Below the pieces are notes generated by a model. It saw only the letters and a list, made by a program, of their open reading frames with translations, ran no database searches and was not told the origin of the DNA. Position numbers and translations under genes: made by a program. Shown here piece by piece: positions 44,880-53,510 of a stretch of 64,000 nt of DNA. The DNA is taken from NCBI GenBank assembly GCA_020628165.1, contig JAHDFM010000001.1, positions 93,826 to 157,825 of the forward strand. The letters run 5' to 3'. Source of the stretch: Bdellovibrionales bacterium (GTDB taxonomy: Bacteria; Bdellovibrionota; Bdellovibrionia; Bdellovibrionales; UBA1609). Numbering within the stretch: position 1 is the stretch's first letter; every line of letters begins with the position of its first letter.

Positions 44880-47659
44880 AGCTCTTTCCAGTGAGTTCCT
44901 CTGGTTTGTTGATTAACACCTTGTAAAGCTTGCTGGCTCACTTTGACTTGCTCAAGAGCTGTTTCAGAGAGCGCCTTTCCACAAGCCTCAACAACGGCAT
45001 CACTGTCAATTTTGTGATATTTGTAAATTTCTTTTGGACGTCCACAGCGTGAGTGTTTTCGAACGGCTAAGCTTTCTTGTTTGACACCAACAATAGAGCC
45101 TATGTTGTCGAGCAAGCCTGGCTCACCATCATGAACACTTACAATTGGAATGCGTCGGCCTGCTAAAGTGCTCACTTCACCAGGTTTGGCAGAGCCATTC
45201 ATCATTGGTTGCAAATACAGATCAGCGTTCACACCGAGCTCATTGCGCAAGTAATTGTAGTTATCTTGATGTGCTAGGTTACCGACAAGTAAATCCGTAC
45301 AAGTGATTACAATGACGTTGGCATAGATACCTTTCTCGAGTAATTCGTGAGACGCTTTAATGGCTTCTGTAGTTAAGCTGCCGAGAGCAAAAATATTAAC
45401 TACATTGTCACCTGGCTCGTAACCTGCAAAGCCTTCGTAGTTGATCAAATAGTAGGCGCCGTTCAAAACATCATCTTTGATTGTATTCATAATTTCGGCG
45501 TCGCTAACAGTGGCGATACTCGATTCATCCACAGCACCCGGAAGAGCGTAACTCTTGTGATGCATTAATGTGTCTGCATTTGTTTTAAATCTTTTTTGTG
45601 TTTTTAAAAGTTTAAGCATGGCTTTTTGATCTGCACCACGAGTCACCCCACGGATGAAAACACCATTGCGTCCTTCGTTATCGTTAAGCATGTGCCTTTT
45701 TATGCTCTCTGCAAAAATCCAGTCGAGCTCCTGACAATAGAACGGCTCCCATGTGATTTGATTAGGAATCTGAATATCAGACTTCCAACCGTGCTGAGCT
45801 CCTTCAGGTGAAAGTGTCACCCCAGATGGTGTGCCTACCATGATAAAACTCGATTTCCAGTAAAGGTTGTAAAAGAATTGATCTAAAGCACGCTTTACGA
45901 AGAAGTCGTAAACAGTCATAAGTGGAAGTAAAGGGATACCAAGAATTTCACGGATTTTACCGTAAGAACCCATGCAAGACATCACGTTAGCTTCAGCTAT
46001 GTCAAACCGGATAAATCTGTCATTCACATCATTTCCTGGAACTAAATCAGGTCGTTTTTTATCTTTAACGTTAAACTCAGATTCCCAGTCATCAGTGTTT
46101 TCTGGACCGAAAACTTTGCCGTCCATTGCAGGGTTCAAGTTTGTACTCGTTCCCACATCTGGCGCCATGGGTACTAACATTTCAGCCGGCAGCTTCCAAA
46201 TTTTTTCAGCGTCAGTTAATGGTTTTTGTTTTTCTAAAAGTTTAGTTTCATCGACTGGAGTGTTTGAAATTCGAGTGAGCTTTGCGGTGAGCTGACCGAG
46301 CATCCACTGGGTGTGTGGGTAACTTGCCATTTTTAAATTGATGTCGAGTGTGTCGTTCATTTCACCATACTTGAAAGCTTCTTTTTTGAAGAACTCTTCA
46401 TTGTCGGCTTTGATTTTGTGCTGATCTTTAATGTCTTGGTAAAGTTTCTCGCTTCGTTGCTTTAAGAACTTACCTTCAGCGCTAGAGTCATCAAAGCGAG
46501 CAAATAAAACATCGTCAGAGATACCTTGAGCTTGTCTAAGCTCATCCATTTCAGCTTTGTTTGGAAGAGCTGAGTGGTTACCAGACGTAGCTGCCATCTT
46601 CAGATGCCACCCCTTAATGGTGTGTGCAACGATCATGCATGGACGCTTCGGATTTTTTTTACTTTTTTCGAGCGCTTCAATCATGGCCATAATGTCATTG
46701 CCACCAATGTCGTGTAGCCCTTTGTAGAAGTCCTCATCGCTGACGTTTTTTAAAAAGTCAGAGAGCTCTTTAAATTTGTTACTGACATTGTCCTTGAGTT
46801 CTTTAGGGTCTTCGATCAAAAGTAAAGTTTGATATTCAAAGTCAGTTAACGATTTTTCAAGCCACTGTTGGTAAGCCTCTCCGCCTTTTTTGTTGAAAAG
46901 CTTATTGCGGAAAGACCCGTGGCGAACTTGGATAACATCCCAACCGTTAGCTAGCATGGTGTTGCCAATGCGGTCGGCATCTGTTCCGTACATGATTTCT
47001 TGGTTGGTGATGCGTGTGCCATCAAGGCTTTGCCTGTTGTAATCAACTATCCAGGTGACATTGCCCAATTCACGTTCGGCAAAATCAGGGATGGCTTCAA
47101 ATAATGAGCCCTCTCTAAATTCAGCGTCACCCATCAAAGCCCAAAAGTGAGCGTCGGGAACGTTGTAACCTTGTTTTTTGGCAAAACGGTAAGCGTGCGC
47201 GAGGTAACCAATATTGACTGGTGGAATTCCCACGGTGCCTGTTGGTAAAAAGTTATGATAATCGGCATCGTAAGCTGAGTGATACGATTGAAAGACGTAC
47301 TCATTGTCTTTTGGAAATGCGCGCAACATGCTCATGGCATGGTTGCATTCTTCTAAGGTCAGTTTTGACAAGTCTTCGTTTAAAAAAAGATCTAATAAGT
47401 AGTTGAGTGAGTGGTCAGCAGGACTTGCATGGGGTTTGTTACAGATATGATCAAAACCTGATTTTACAAACAAGTGCAGTGCTGCCAGAATATGTAAAGC
47501 CCCTGAGGAGGCCGAGCTATGGCCACCAACTTTTGGGTCGCCCTTTTCTTTGTCTTTACGGTTGTTGGCCATAAAGATCATTTGATTTAATAAATAATGG
47601 GCGCGGTAAATGATATTATCGATTGTTTTTTGATCTTGTATTTTCAATTTTAACTCCAT
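44858..47659 (-). CDS. aceE: Pyruvate dehydrogenase E1 component, homodimeric type
   Basis: The 933-residue product (E. coli AceE is 887) has a thiamine diphosphate motif starting at MGDAEFREG and closing at DYN, with GDA in place of GDG. It contains the AceE-type segments SLDGTRITN, VAHTIKGWHLK and the C-terminal transketolase-like domains (VSCMGSYGKIREILGIPL-type, GTPSGVTLSPEGAQHGW). It decarboxylates pyruvate and feeds acetyl groups to an E2 enzyme, which is not in this window. A related 2-oxoacid specificity cannot be excluded. Confidence 0.85.
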   Translation of the reverse strand: MELKLKIQDQKTIDNIIYRAHYLLNQMIFMANNRKDKEKGDPKVGGHSSASSGALHILAALHLFVKSGFDHICNKPHASPADHSLNYLLDLFLNEDLSKLTLEECNHAMSMLRAFPKDNEYVFQSYHSAYDADYHNFLPTGTVGIPPVNIGYLAHAYRFAKKQGYNVPDAHFWALMGDAEFREGSLFEAIPDFAERELGNVTWIVDYNRQSLDGTRITNQEIMYGTDADRIGNTMLANGWDVIQVRHGSFRNKLFNKKGGEAYQQWLEKSLTDFEYQTLLLIEDPKELKDNVSNKFKELSDFLKNVSDEDFYKGLHDIGGNDIMAMIEALEKSKKNPKRPCMIVAHTIKGWHLKMAATSGNHSALPNKAEMDELRQAQGISDDVLFARFDDSSAEGKFLKQRSEKLYQDIKDQHKIKADNEEFFKKEAFKYGEMNDTLDINLKMASYPHTQWMLGQLTAKLTRISNTPVDETKLLEKQKPLTDAEKIWKLPAEMLVPMAPDVGTSTNLNPAMDGKVFGPENTDDWESEFNVKDKKRPDLVPGNDVNDRFIRFDIAEANVMSCMGSYGKIREILGIPLLPLMTVYDFFVKRALDQFFYNLYWKSSFIMVGTPSGVTLSPEGAQHGWKSDIQIPNQITWEPFYCQELDWIFAESIKRHMLNDNEGRNGVFIRGVTRGADQKAMLKLLKTQKRFKTNADTLMHHKSYALPGAVDESSIATVSDAEIMNTIKDDVLNGAYYLINYEGFAGYEPGDNVVNIFALGSLTTEAIKASHELLEKGIYANVIVITCTDLLVGNLAHQDNYNYLRNELGVNADLYLQPMMNGSAKPGEVSTLAGRRIPIVSVHDGEPGLLDNIGSIVGVKQESLAVRKHSRCGRPKEIYKYHKIDSDAVVEACGKALSETALEQVKVSQQALQGVNQQTRGTHWKELWPKVQN

Positions 47660-47830
47660 GCCATCTTGAGTAGGCGTGTCCGAAATTTTGATTAAAACAA
47701 ATTCTGTCAGACACTATTCATTTTTTTGTTTCTCGTCCAGTTGTATTATCGTTAAAATAGGGTTTTTACTTATAAAATTGTAATTATTAGCTTTTGTAAC
47801 TGCAGAATTATGTCTGGCTGCATTAAGCAT

Positions 47831-48739
47831 CTAAGCCTCGAGAACAAAATTCCAATTGATACGGATTTTACCATCGTTTTCTATGATCCCATCAGGTGGG
47901 TTGGGGAAGGGTTCAGCTTCTTTGAAAGCCTCTACGGCAGCGTCGTCGAGATCTCTGACACCACTGCCATCTCTCACCTGAACGTTGACTAAAGATCCGT
48001 GTTTATCCAGGGTGATAACAACAGCTGTTTTGTGGTCAACAGAGGCAAGCTTTCTTCCAGTTTCAAAGACATGCTTTACTTTGTCTTTGATCACTGGCTC
48101 CCAGTACTTTCTTATTTTACCGCGAATTCGTTCATAATAAGCGTAGTAGACAAATTCGCGCGTGTTTAAAACGGTTTGTTTACCTTCTTTTATACCTTTT
48201 AAGTAGTCATTGCTTTGACTGCGCTGGCCGGCAGTGGCTTCGTTAACTTCAAAGTTTTTAGCACTCGAGTAACTGTGTTGTGGAAGAAGGTTTTTAAGAC
48301 GAACGCCATCGATGGCTTTTTTTCTTTTTTTATTGGCCATTTTTTTCTTTTTAGCTTTGTCTTGTTTGGCTTTGCCGTTTTGTCCTTTGCCGGCATCGTT
48401 TTTGAAGTCACCATGATGACGAGCTTTTGTTTGTTCTTTAACAGTTTGATTTTTTCGACTTAAGAAAAACTGATCCTCTGGAATTTCATCATTGATAGAT
48501 TTTTCATTTTGTTCAACAACTTGAATATCTTTAGTTTCTAATTTCTTTTTTTGTTGGACAATTTTTTGTTCTTGAGGTTGTGGGGTGTTTTCAACAACAA
48601 CAAACTCTATGGTGTCTTGCACTTTTGCCGGTTTTTCATTGTTAACTAAGAAGAGAGCGAGATAAGTGATTAAGTGTATACCAAAAGAGAGCATGAGCGT
48701 GGCAATGGTGTATGATTTTACTTTTTCTATGCGCTTCAT
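47831..48739 (-). CDS. TonB-like energy-transducer protein
   Basis: The 302-residue product has an N-terminal membrane anchor (about residues 9-32). A long Gln/Lys/Glu-rich periplasm-spanning linker follows. The C-terminal TonB/TolA-like domain (about 200-302) has YYERIRGKIRKYW, VVITLDKHGSLVNVQVRDGSG and DDAAVEAFKEAEPFPNPP. No exbBD genes are adjacent. It could energise an outer-membrane transporter or serve in envelope function. Convergence with aceE is not seen; both lie on the minus strand, about 170 bases apart. Confidence 0.8.
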   Translation of the reverse strand: MKRIEKVKSYTIATLMLSFGIHLITYLALFLVNNEKPAKVQDTIEFVVVENTPQPQEQKIVQQKKKLETKDIQVVEQNEKSINDEIPEDQFFLSRKNQTVKEQTKARHHGDFKNDAGKGQNGKAKQDKAKKKKMANKKRKKAIDGVRLKNLLPQHSYSSAKNFEVNEATAGQRSQSNDYLKGIKEGKQTVLNTREFVYYAYYERIRGKIRKYWEPVIKDKVKHVFETGRKLASVDHKTAVVITLDKHGSLVNVQVRDGSGVRDLDDAAVEAFKEAEPFPNPPDGIIENDGKIRINWNFVLEA

Positions 48740-49045
48740 GTAGATTGTATCGGTTCGGATCGTTTTTTTTTAAACTGGTGTTCTGTCCAGAAGGACTGAA
48801 TTTTATAACTTTTTATACCATTAAGAATTCATCAAGTTTTGAGATGAAAACCAGTTTTTTTTTAAAAGAGCGACCTCTTAGACTTTGATATTGCACCTAC
48901 TAGAGGTGACTAAAAAGCAAAACTTAAGTCGAGCCCTTCGCTCAGGATGACTTTTCTTATTTTGAAAGTGTTTGTAAATAGTAATGGCAAAACAATTGAC
49001 CCTAGAGAATTCCTTTTGTTTAATTGCTCAAACTTAGGAAATAAT
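48740..49045. other. 306-base intergenic region with a dispersed repeat arm
   Basis: The region lies between the divergent TonB-like and AHSA1 genes. It holds one repeat arm (48931-48951, reverse orientation) and an AGGAAA ribosome site before 49046. The frame upstream of 49046 begins inside the repeat and is not supported. No clear promoter is seen by eye. Confidence 0.5.
48931..48951. repeat. Dispersed repeat arm, reverse orientation
   Basis: GAGCCCTTCGCTCAGGATGAC is the reverse complement of the arm at 9751, in shortened form. Confidence 0.7.
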
Positions 49046-49543
49046 ATGTTTTTTAAATTATACATAACTTTATCAATTTTCTTTTCATTTATACTTACAA
49101 TTAACGCTCTCGCTGATGAAAACGTTGAAATGATTTATAAGTCTATCCCAATAGAAGCTAGTAAAGATCAAGTTTGGAAGGCGGTGACCACAGCGCAGGG
49201 GTTAGCCTCCTGGTGGGGAGTAGGAGTTCGTTTAGAACCGTTTATTGGTGGAGAATTTTATGAGCCTTGGGGTGATGACCAACTGGCGACCGGTGTGGTT
49301 GTTGACGTCTCCTTAGAGCAGTCCATTAAATTCACCTGGCGTGAAAAGTATTTTTCAGACGAACAAAGTACAATTTGTGCTTTCTCCATGTCAGAATCTG
49401 ACGGCAAGACAATTTTTAGAATGCAACACTTTGGCTGGGAAAGCTTCAAAAATGAACAAAGGCGCAAAGAGCTTATCAATGGTTTCAACCAAGGGTGGGA
49501 TGTACTTTTGCCTAGGTTAAAAAAGCATTTAGAATCTAACTGA
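49046..49543 (+). CDS. Exported AHSA1/START-like (SRPBCC) protein
   Basis: About 165 residues from ATG 49046, with AGGAAA upstream. Residues 1-23 form a signal peptide (hydrophobic stretch ending in ALA). The rest has the AHSA1 pattern: IPIEASKDQVWKAVTTAQGLASWWG (spanning about 31-55), a GGEFYEPWG turn and a final helix GFNQGWDVLLPRLKKHL. AHSA1 domains usually act in the cytosol, so the leader is noteworthy. A ligand-binding role is inferred from the fold. Confidence 0.75.
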   Translation: MFFKLYITLSIFFSFILTINALADENVEMIYKSIPIEASKDQVWKAVTTAQGLASWWGVGVRLEPFIGGEFYEPWGDDQLATGVVVDVSLEQSIKFTWREKYFSDEQSTICAFSMSESDGKTIFRMQHFGWESFKNEQRRKELINGFNQGWDVLLPRLKKHLESN

Positions 49544-49618
49544 GCTTGCTTTTGGGCTTAGGTGGCCGTTTTTTTTGATTGGTCACCAAATCCAACTCTT
49601 ATTGAAGGACAGAACCTT

Positions 49619-49647
49619 TTGGCAGTTGTTAAAAATTAGTTTATAAT
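49619..49647 (+). promoter_or_regulatory. Sigma70-type promoter abutting the PP2C start codon
   Basis: TTGGCA, 17 bases, TATAAT. The -10 ends six bases before ATG 49654, so the expected transcript start coincides with the start codon. No ribosome binding site is present. Confidence 0.55.
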
Positions 49648-49653
49648 TTTGAT

Positions 49654-50379
49654 ATGTTAGTGAATGCATGGGGCCTGACTGACGTTGGCAAAAAAAGATC
49701 AGAAAACCAGGACAACATTTATTTAGACACGGAAAACCACTTGTACATTGTGGCAGATGGCATGGGTGGGCACTCAGGTGGTGAGATTGCTTCAGCACTT
49801 GCTATTGAAAGCCTGAAAGATGTTTTTGAAAATAAAATGTCTAAAATTAATAATATTTACACGCCCATAGATTTGTTTCGTGAAGCTTATTTAGAGGCCA
49901 CTCAACGCATTTTTAAAAAAGGCATTGAAGACTCTTTGCAAGGAATGGGAACCACATTGGTTTCTGCCTTTTTTTACAAAGGAACTATCTACATCGCAAA
50001 CGTTGGTGATTCGAGAGCCTATTATTTTAATAATCATCATCTGTGGCAAGTCACTGAAGATCACTCTTTGGTTTATGAGCAACTTAAAATGAGTAAGTTT
50101 AAAAATATTGACCCGGAACAACTCATAGGAAAAAACATCATCACTCGCAGTGTTGGCTTTGAAAGCACTATTCATGTGGATGTCATCCAAAAAGAAGTCA
50201 GCACTGGTGATCATTATTTTATGTGTTCAGATGGGGTCACTGGCATGGTTCCTGATGATCAACTCTTTGAATTGTTTTCAAGATCTGAGGCTGCTGAAGT
50301 ACCTGTAAAGTGTATTGAAATGGCCAACAATGCTGGTGGTGAAGACAATATTTCTGCCCTTTTTATAAAGTTCACATAA
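49654..50379 (+). CDS. PP2C-family serine/threonine phosphatase
   Basis: The 241-residue product has all signature motifs: SENQDNIYLD, VADGMGGHSGGE, GMGTTLV, NVGDSRAYY, EDHSLV, CSDGVTGMV and GGEDNIS, with the metal-binding Asp residues intact. It resembles Stp-type phosphatases that reverse Hanks-kinase phosphorylation; no such kinase gene is adjacent. The start codon is preceded by a promoter but no ribosome site, so leaderless translation is likely. No membrane segment. Confidence 0.92.
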   Translation: MLVNAWGLTDVGKKRSENQDNIYLDTENHLYIVADGMGGHSGGEIASALAIESLKDVFENKMSKINNIYTPIDLFREAYLEATQRIFKKGIEDSLQGMGTTLVSAFFYKGTIYIANVGDSRAYYFNNHHLWQVTEDHSLVYEQLKMSKFKNIDPEQLIGKNIITRSVGFESTIHVDVIQKEVSTGDHYFMCSDGVTGMVPDDQLFELFSRSEAAEVPVKCIEMANNAGGEDNISALFIKFT

Positions 50380-50540
50380 TCGCGAGTGATCATTGACGCA
50401 TAAAGTCTCTAGCGTTAGCCTAAGTGTTCAAAATAAACAGGTTTTAGTCTGAGTGGATTTTACAATTTATTATTTGAAATCCTCTTAAATTTAATCAAGA
50501 ACAGGGATTCTGCAAAACTCAACGGGCGAGGAGTAAAAGG

Positions 50541-51557
50541 TTGTCACAAAAGTCATACACGATTTTATTGACGAGCAATTCAAGCACAGATGTGAGGTCA
50601 GTGACCATATCTAAAGCTTGGGTGCATGCGATCCTTAGTGTCGTGGTGGTTGCCCTGGTGATATTATTTTGCATACTTTTCGATTATATCAAGGTTCTCT
50701 CATCTCATAAACAAACTAATGCTTTGTTGTCTGAAAACCTAATTTTAAAGCAAAAGTTCAGCATGGTTGAGAGCAAGTTGCTATCTGTCGAAAAAAAATT
50801 AAAGCGCGTGAGTAATATTTCTGCCAAGGTGGAGAAGTTGAGTTCGATGTATTCAACGAAAACTCCAAAGACCATTGCTAGTTCTAAAGGCATTAATCTC
50901 AGTGAAAATATCCACCAACAAAAACGACCTGTTGAAGCTATGGGGCCATTGCAGGCAAGTCTTTCTCCCATGCAAATGTTTTTTGATAAGTTAAAATTTT
51001 TTAAAAAAGCACCACTCGCAAAAAAATATGATGATGAGAAAATCAGTGATCAAATTGAGCAGGTTGATCAAAGAGTTATTGCCCTGCTAAAAAACTCAGA
51101 CAAACAAGAGCTTGTTGCTTTAAATAGTTGGGAAGGTCTTTCTCGTAAAAAAAATATTTATGATTCAACTCCAAATGTGAAGCCTGTACGCTCAGGCTGG
51201 TACACATCACCCTTTGGTATGCGCACAGATCCTTTTACTGGTGTGCAGACAATGCACTCTGGACTTGATATCGCCGCAGCACCTGGCACGCCCATCTACA
51301 GCCCCGCTGATGGAGTTGTTTCTTATGTTGGGTTTGAAAGTGGTTATGGAAACTTAGTGACCATTGATCACGGTTACGGAGTAAAAACAAGATACGCCCA
51401 TAACTCAGAAGTGTTTGTTAAGTTTGGTCAAAAAATTGAACGCGGTCAAAAGATTGCGGCTGTTGGCAATACCGGGCGGTCTTCCGGGTATCATTTGCAC
51501 TACGAAGTCCGCGTGAATGGTTTAGCGGTGAATCCAAAAAATTATATTTTTGATTGA
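50541..51557 (+). CDS. Membrane-anchored M23 peptidoglycan endopeptidase
   Basis: The 338-residue product starts at TTG behind GGCGAGGAG. An N-terminal membrane helix (about 28-50) is followed by a coiled coil (about 55-100), a linker and a LytM domain (about 215-335). Zinc ligands are in HSGLD and HLHYEV. It should hydrolyse peptide cross-links in the periplasm. The full Zn site suggests an active enzyme, not a degenerate activator. It precedes truA by three bases. Confidence 0.9.
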   Translation: MSQKSYTILLTSNSSTDVRSVTISKAWVHAILSVVVVALVILFCILFDYIKVLSSHKQTNALLSENLILKQKFSMVESKLLSVEKKLKRVSNISAKVEKLSSMYSTKTPKTIASSKGINLSENIHQQKRPVEAMGPLQASLSPMQMFFDKLKFFKKAPLAKKYDDEKISDQIEQVDQRVIALLKNSDKQELVALNSWEGLSRKKNIYDSTPNVKPVRSGWYTSPFGMRTDPFTGVQTMHSGLDIAAAPGTPIYSPADGVVSYVGFESGYGNLVTIDHGYGVKTRYAHNSEVFVKFGQKIERGQKIAAVGNTGRSSGYHLHYEVRVNGLAVNPKNYIFD

Positions 51558-51560
51558 GTC

Positions 51561-52343
51561 ATGAAAAAAATTAAAATGGAATTATCATACGATGGGGGTC
51601 GGTACTTTGGTTGGCAAAGACAGAAAGACAATGTCCTTACCATTCAAGGGCAAGTTGAATCTGCTTTAAGAAAACTATTTAAAGATGATAGCATTGCCAT
51701 TTGTGCTTCAGGAAGAACCGATGCCGGAGTTCATGCATACGCACAAGTCGCACATGCGTGGGTGCCTGATAAAGCAGAAAAAATGCCTTTGCTTCGCGGG
51801 CTCAACAGTTTGATTCCAGACGACATCAGTGTGCACTCTGTAGACCTAGTCAGTGATGACTTTCATGCCATTGGTTCGAGTGTTCAAAAAACATACCTTT
51901 ACAAGGTTTATAATTCACCCACTCCATTTGCTTTGAACAGTAAATATAAATTATGGGTGAGGCAGCCTCTTGATATTAAAAAGCTCAATGATTGGTCGCA
52001 AGTTTTGGTGGGGACACATGACTTTAAAAGTTTTATGACCACTGGGAGTGAAGTAAAGTCAACCGTAAGAGAAATTTTGCTAGCAGAGTGGTCTTATCTG
52101 CCAGAGACGCCTACTGATATACAGTTTTTAATTTCTGGAACGGGATTTTTAAAACAGATGGTAAGAAACATAGTTGGAACTTTACTGCACCTTCACTACA
52201 ATGGGGGCAGTGCTAGCGAGCTCAAGGATATTCTACAGGCGTTAGACCGCCGGAGGGCGTTTAAATCAGCACCCGCTCATGGTTTGTATTTGAAAGAAGT
52301 GGTCTACCCTGATGAGCTCGCTAAATCCTTTAAGGCACTGTAA
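51561..52343 (+). CDS. truA: tRNA pseudouridine(38-40) synthase
   Basis: The 260-residue product has the TruA pattern YDGGRYFGWQRQ, TIQGQVESAL and the catalytic motif SGRTDAGVHA. A later GTGFLKQMVRNIVGTLL is typical. It modifies the anticodon arm of many tRNAs. It is coupled to the M23 gene. Confidence 0.95.
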   Translation: MKKIKMELSYDGGRYFGWQRQKDNVLTIQGQVESALRKLFKDDSIAICASGRTDAGVHAYAQVAHAWVPDKAEKMPLLRGLNSLIPDDISVHSVDLVSDDFHAIGSSVQKTYLYKVYNSPTPFALNSKYKLWVRQPLDIKKLNDWSQVLVGTHDFKSFMTTGSEVKSTVREILLAEWSYLPETPTDIQFLISGTGFLKQMVRNIVGTLLHLHYNGGSASELKDILQALDRRRAFKSAPAHGLYLKEVVYPDELAKSFKAL

Positions 52344-52581
52344 TTATATAGAAATTACATATATTTCTGGAGTGTGAAGGGTTAAAAGTGCCAAAGAATT
52401 GATCACTTAAATCAGTTGAGATCGTAAGAAAAATATTAAGTGTTAATGATTTCAATAACTTATAAGACCATTTAAATTTTTAATTTGTTATAAAATTATT
52501 CAAAACTAGCAAATAGTTATTGTCATCCTTAAGCACCTGAAGTAAAAGACTCCTTTAATTGCAACTAGAAACGGGTGAACA
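52344..52581. promoter_or_regulatory. Leader region of the rplM-rpsI operon
   Basis: 238 bases of AT-rich sequence separate truA from rplM. The stretch 52521-52552 (GTCATCCTTAAGCACC and more) may be a decayed copy of the dispersed repeat. I see no convincing L13 autoregulatory hairpin or promoter by eye. Confidence 0.3.
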
Positions 52582-53010
52582 ATGAAAACATGGGTTCCAA
52601 AACAAGCAGATATGAATGAGAAATGGTGGATTATTGATGCCACTGATCAAACAGTGGGTCGTTTATCTACTAAGATTGCCAACAAATTAAGAGGCAAAGA
52701 TAAACCACAATTCACCCCACACGCAGATATGGGTGATCACGTTGTTGTTATCAATTCTGACAAAGTTAAGTTCACAGGTAATAAGTGGTTGCAAAAGAAA
52801 TATTACACAAGATCTCGTTTTTTTGGTTCACTCAGAGAAATGACAGCAAAAGAACTTCTTGAAAAAGACTCAACTCAAATCATTTACAAGTCAGTCACTG
52901 GCATGTTGCCTAAAAATAAATTGGCTAATAAGATTATTAAGAAATTAAAGGTTTACCCAGGCAGTGAGCATCCTCACGCAACTCAAAAACCAGAAGCTTT
53001 AAATTCGTAA
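52582..53010 (+). CDS. rplM: 50S ribosomal protein L13
   Basis: The 142-residue product has standard L13 motifs: W-IIDATDQTVGRLSTKIANKLRGK, DHVVVINSDKV, KWLQKKYYTRS and MLPKNKLANK. Length is typical. It is followed after 18 bases by rpsI, the near-universal gene order. Confidence 0.98.
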   Translation: MKTWVPKQADMNEKWWIIDATDQTVGRLSTKIANKLRGKDKPQFTPHADMGDHVVVINSDKVKFTGNKWLQKKYYTRSRFFGSLREMTAKELLEKDSTQIIYKSVTGMLPKNKLANKIIKKLKVYPGSEHPHATQKPEALNS

Positions 53011-53028
53011 AAAGGAAACAGTAAATAT

Positions 53029-53427
53029 ATGGCTGCTCAAGAAAAAGTTTATTACGCAACAGGAAAAAGAAAAACCAGCGCCGCTCGTGTGTTTTTAAAG
53101 CCCGGCTCTGGTAAGATCACAATCAACGGTAAAGATTCAGACAAATACATTTCTACTTCAACAGGAAAAATTGTTTTACAACAAGCCTTTGAAGTGACTG
53201 AGACAAAAAATAAATTCGATGCTTACATCACTGTGAAAGGTGGCGGAACGACTGGTCAAATTGAGGCCATACGCCACGGAATCTCAAGAGCACTTTTAGC
53301 TGTTGATGAAGACATGAGAGGAAAGCTTAAGAAATCAGGCTATCTTACTCGTGACTCAAGAATGGTTGAGAGAAAAAAGTACGGCCGTCACAAAGCAAGA
53401 CGTTCTACACAATTCTCAAAACGTTAA
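53029..53427 (+). CDS. rpsI: 30S ribosomal protein S9
   Basis: The 132-residue product has [21 protein letters not shown], the [19 protein letters not shown] core and the basic C-terminal tail ending in RRSTQFSKR that reaches the ribosomal P site. It ends the operon at a strong terminator. Confidence 0.98.
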   Translation: MAAQEKVYYATGKRKTSAARVFLKPGSGKITINGKDSDKYISTSTGKIVLQQAFEVTETKNKFDAYITVKGGGTTGQIEAIRHGISRALLAVDEDMRGKLKKSGYLTRDSRMVERKKYGRHKARRSTQFSKR

Positions 53428-53450
53428 TTCGTTACTTCCCATTTGGAATC

Positions 53451-53483
53451 AAAAAAAGCAGCTCAACTGGGCTGCTTTTTTTT
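53451..53483. terminator. Bidirectional terminator between rpsI and the outer-membrane gene
   Basis: AGCAGC and GCTGCT arms, flanked by seven A on the left and eight T on the right, can terminate both converging units. Confidence 0.85.
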
Positions 53484-53510
53484 GTATTTATCTTTATTCA
53501 AAATTGGGCT

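Noticed and set aside
45626-47406. Plus-strand frames within aceE
   Set aside because: They are antisense shadows of an intact conserved gene.
48947-49045. Extended N-terminus of the AHSA1 gene
   Set aside because: The extension begins within the dispersed repeat and would bury the signal peptide; ATG 49046 has AGGAAA upstream.
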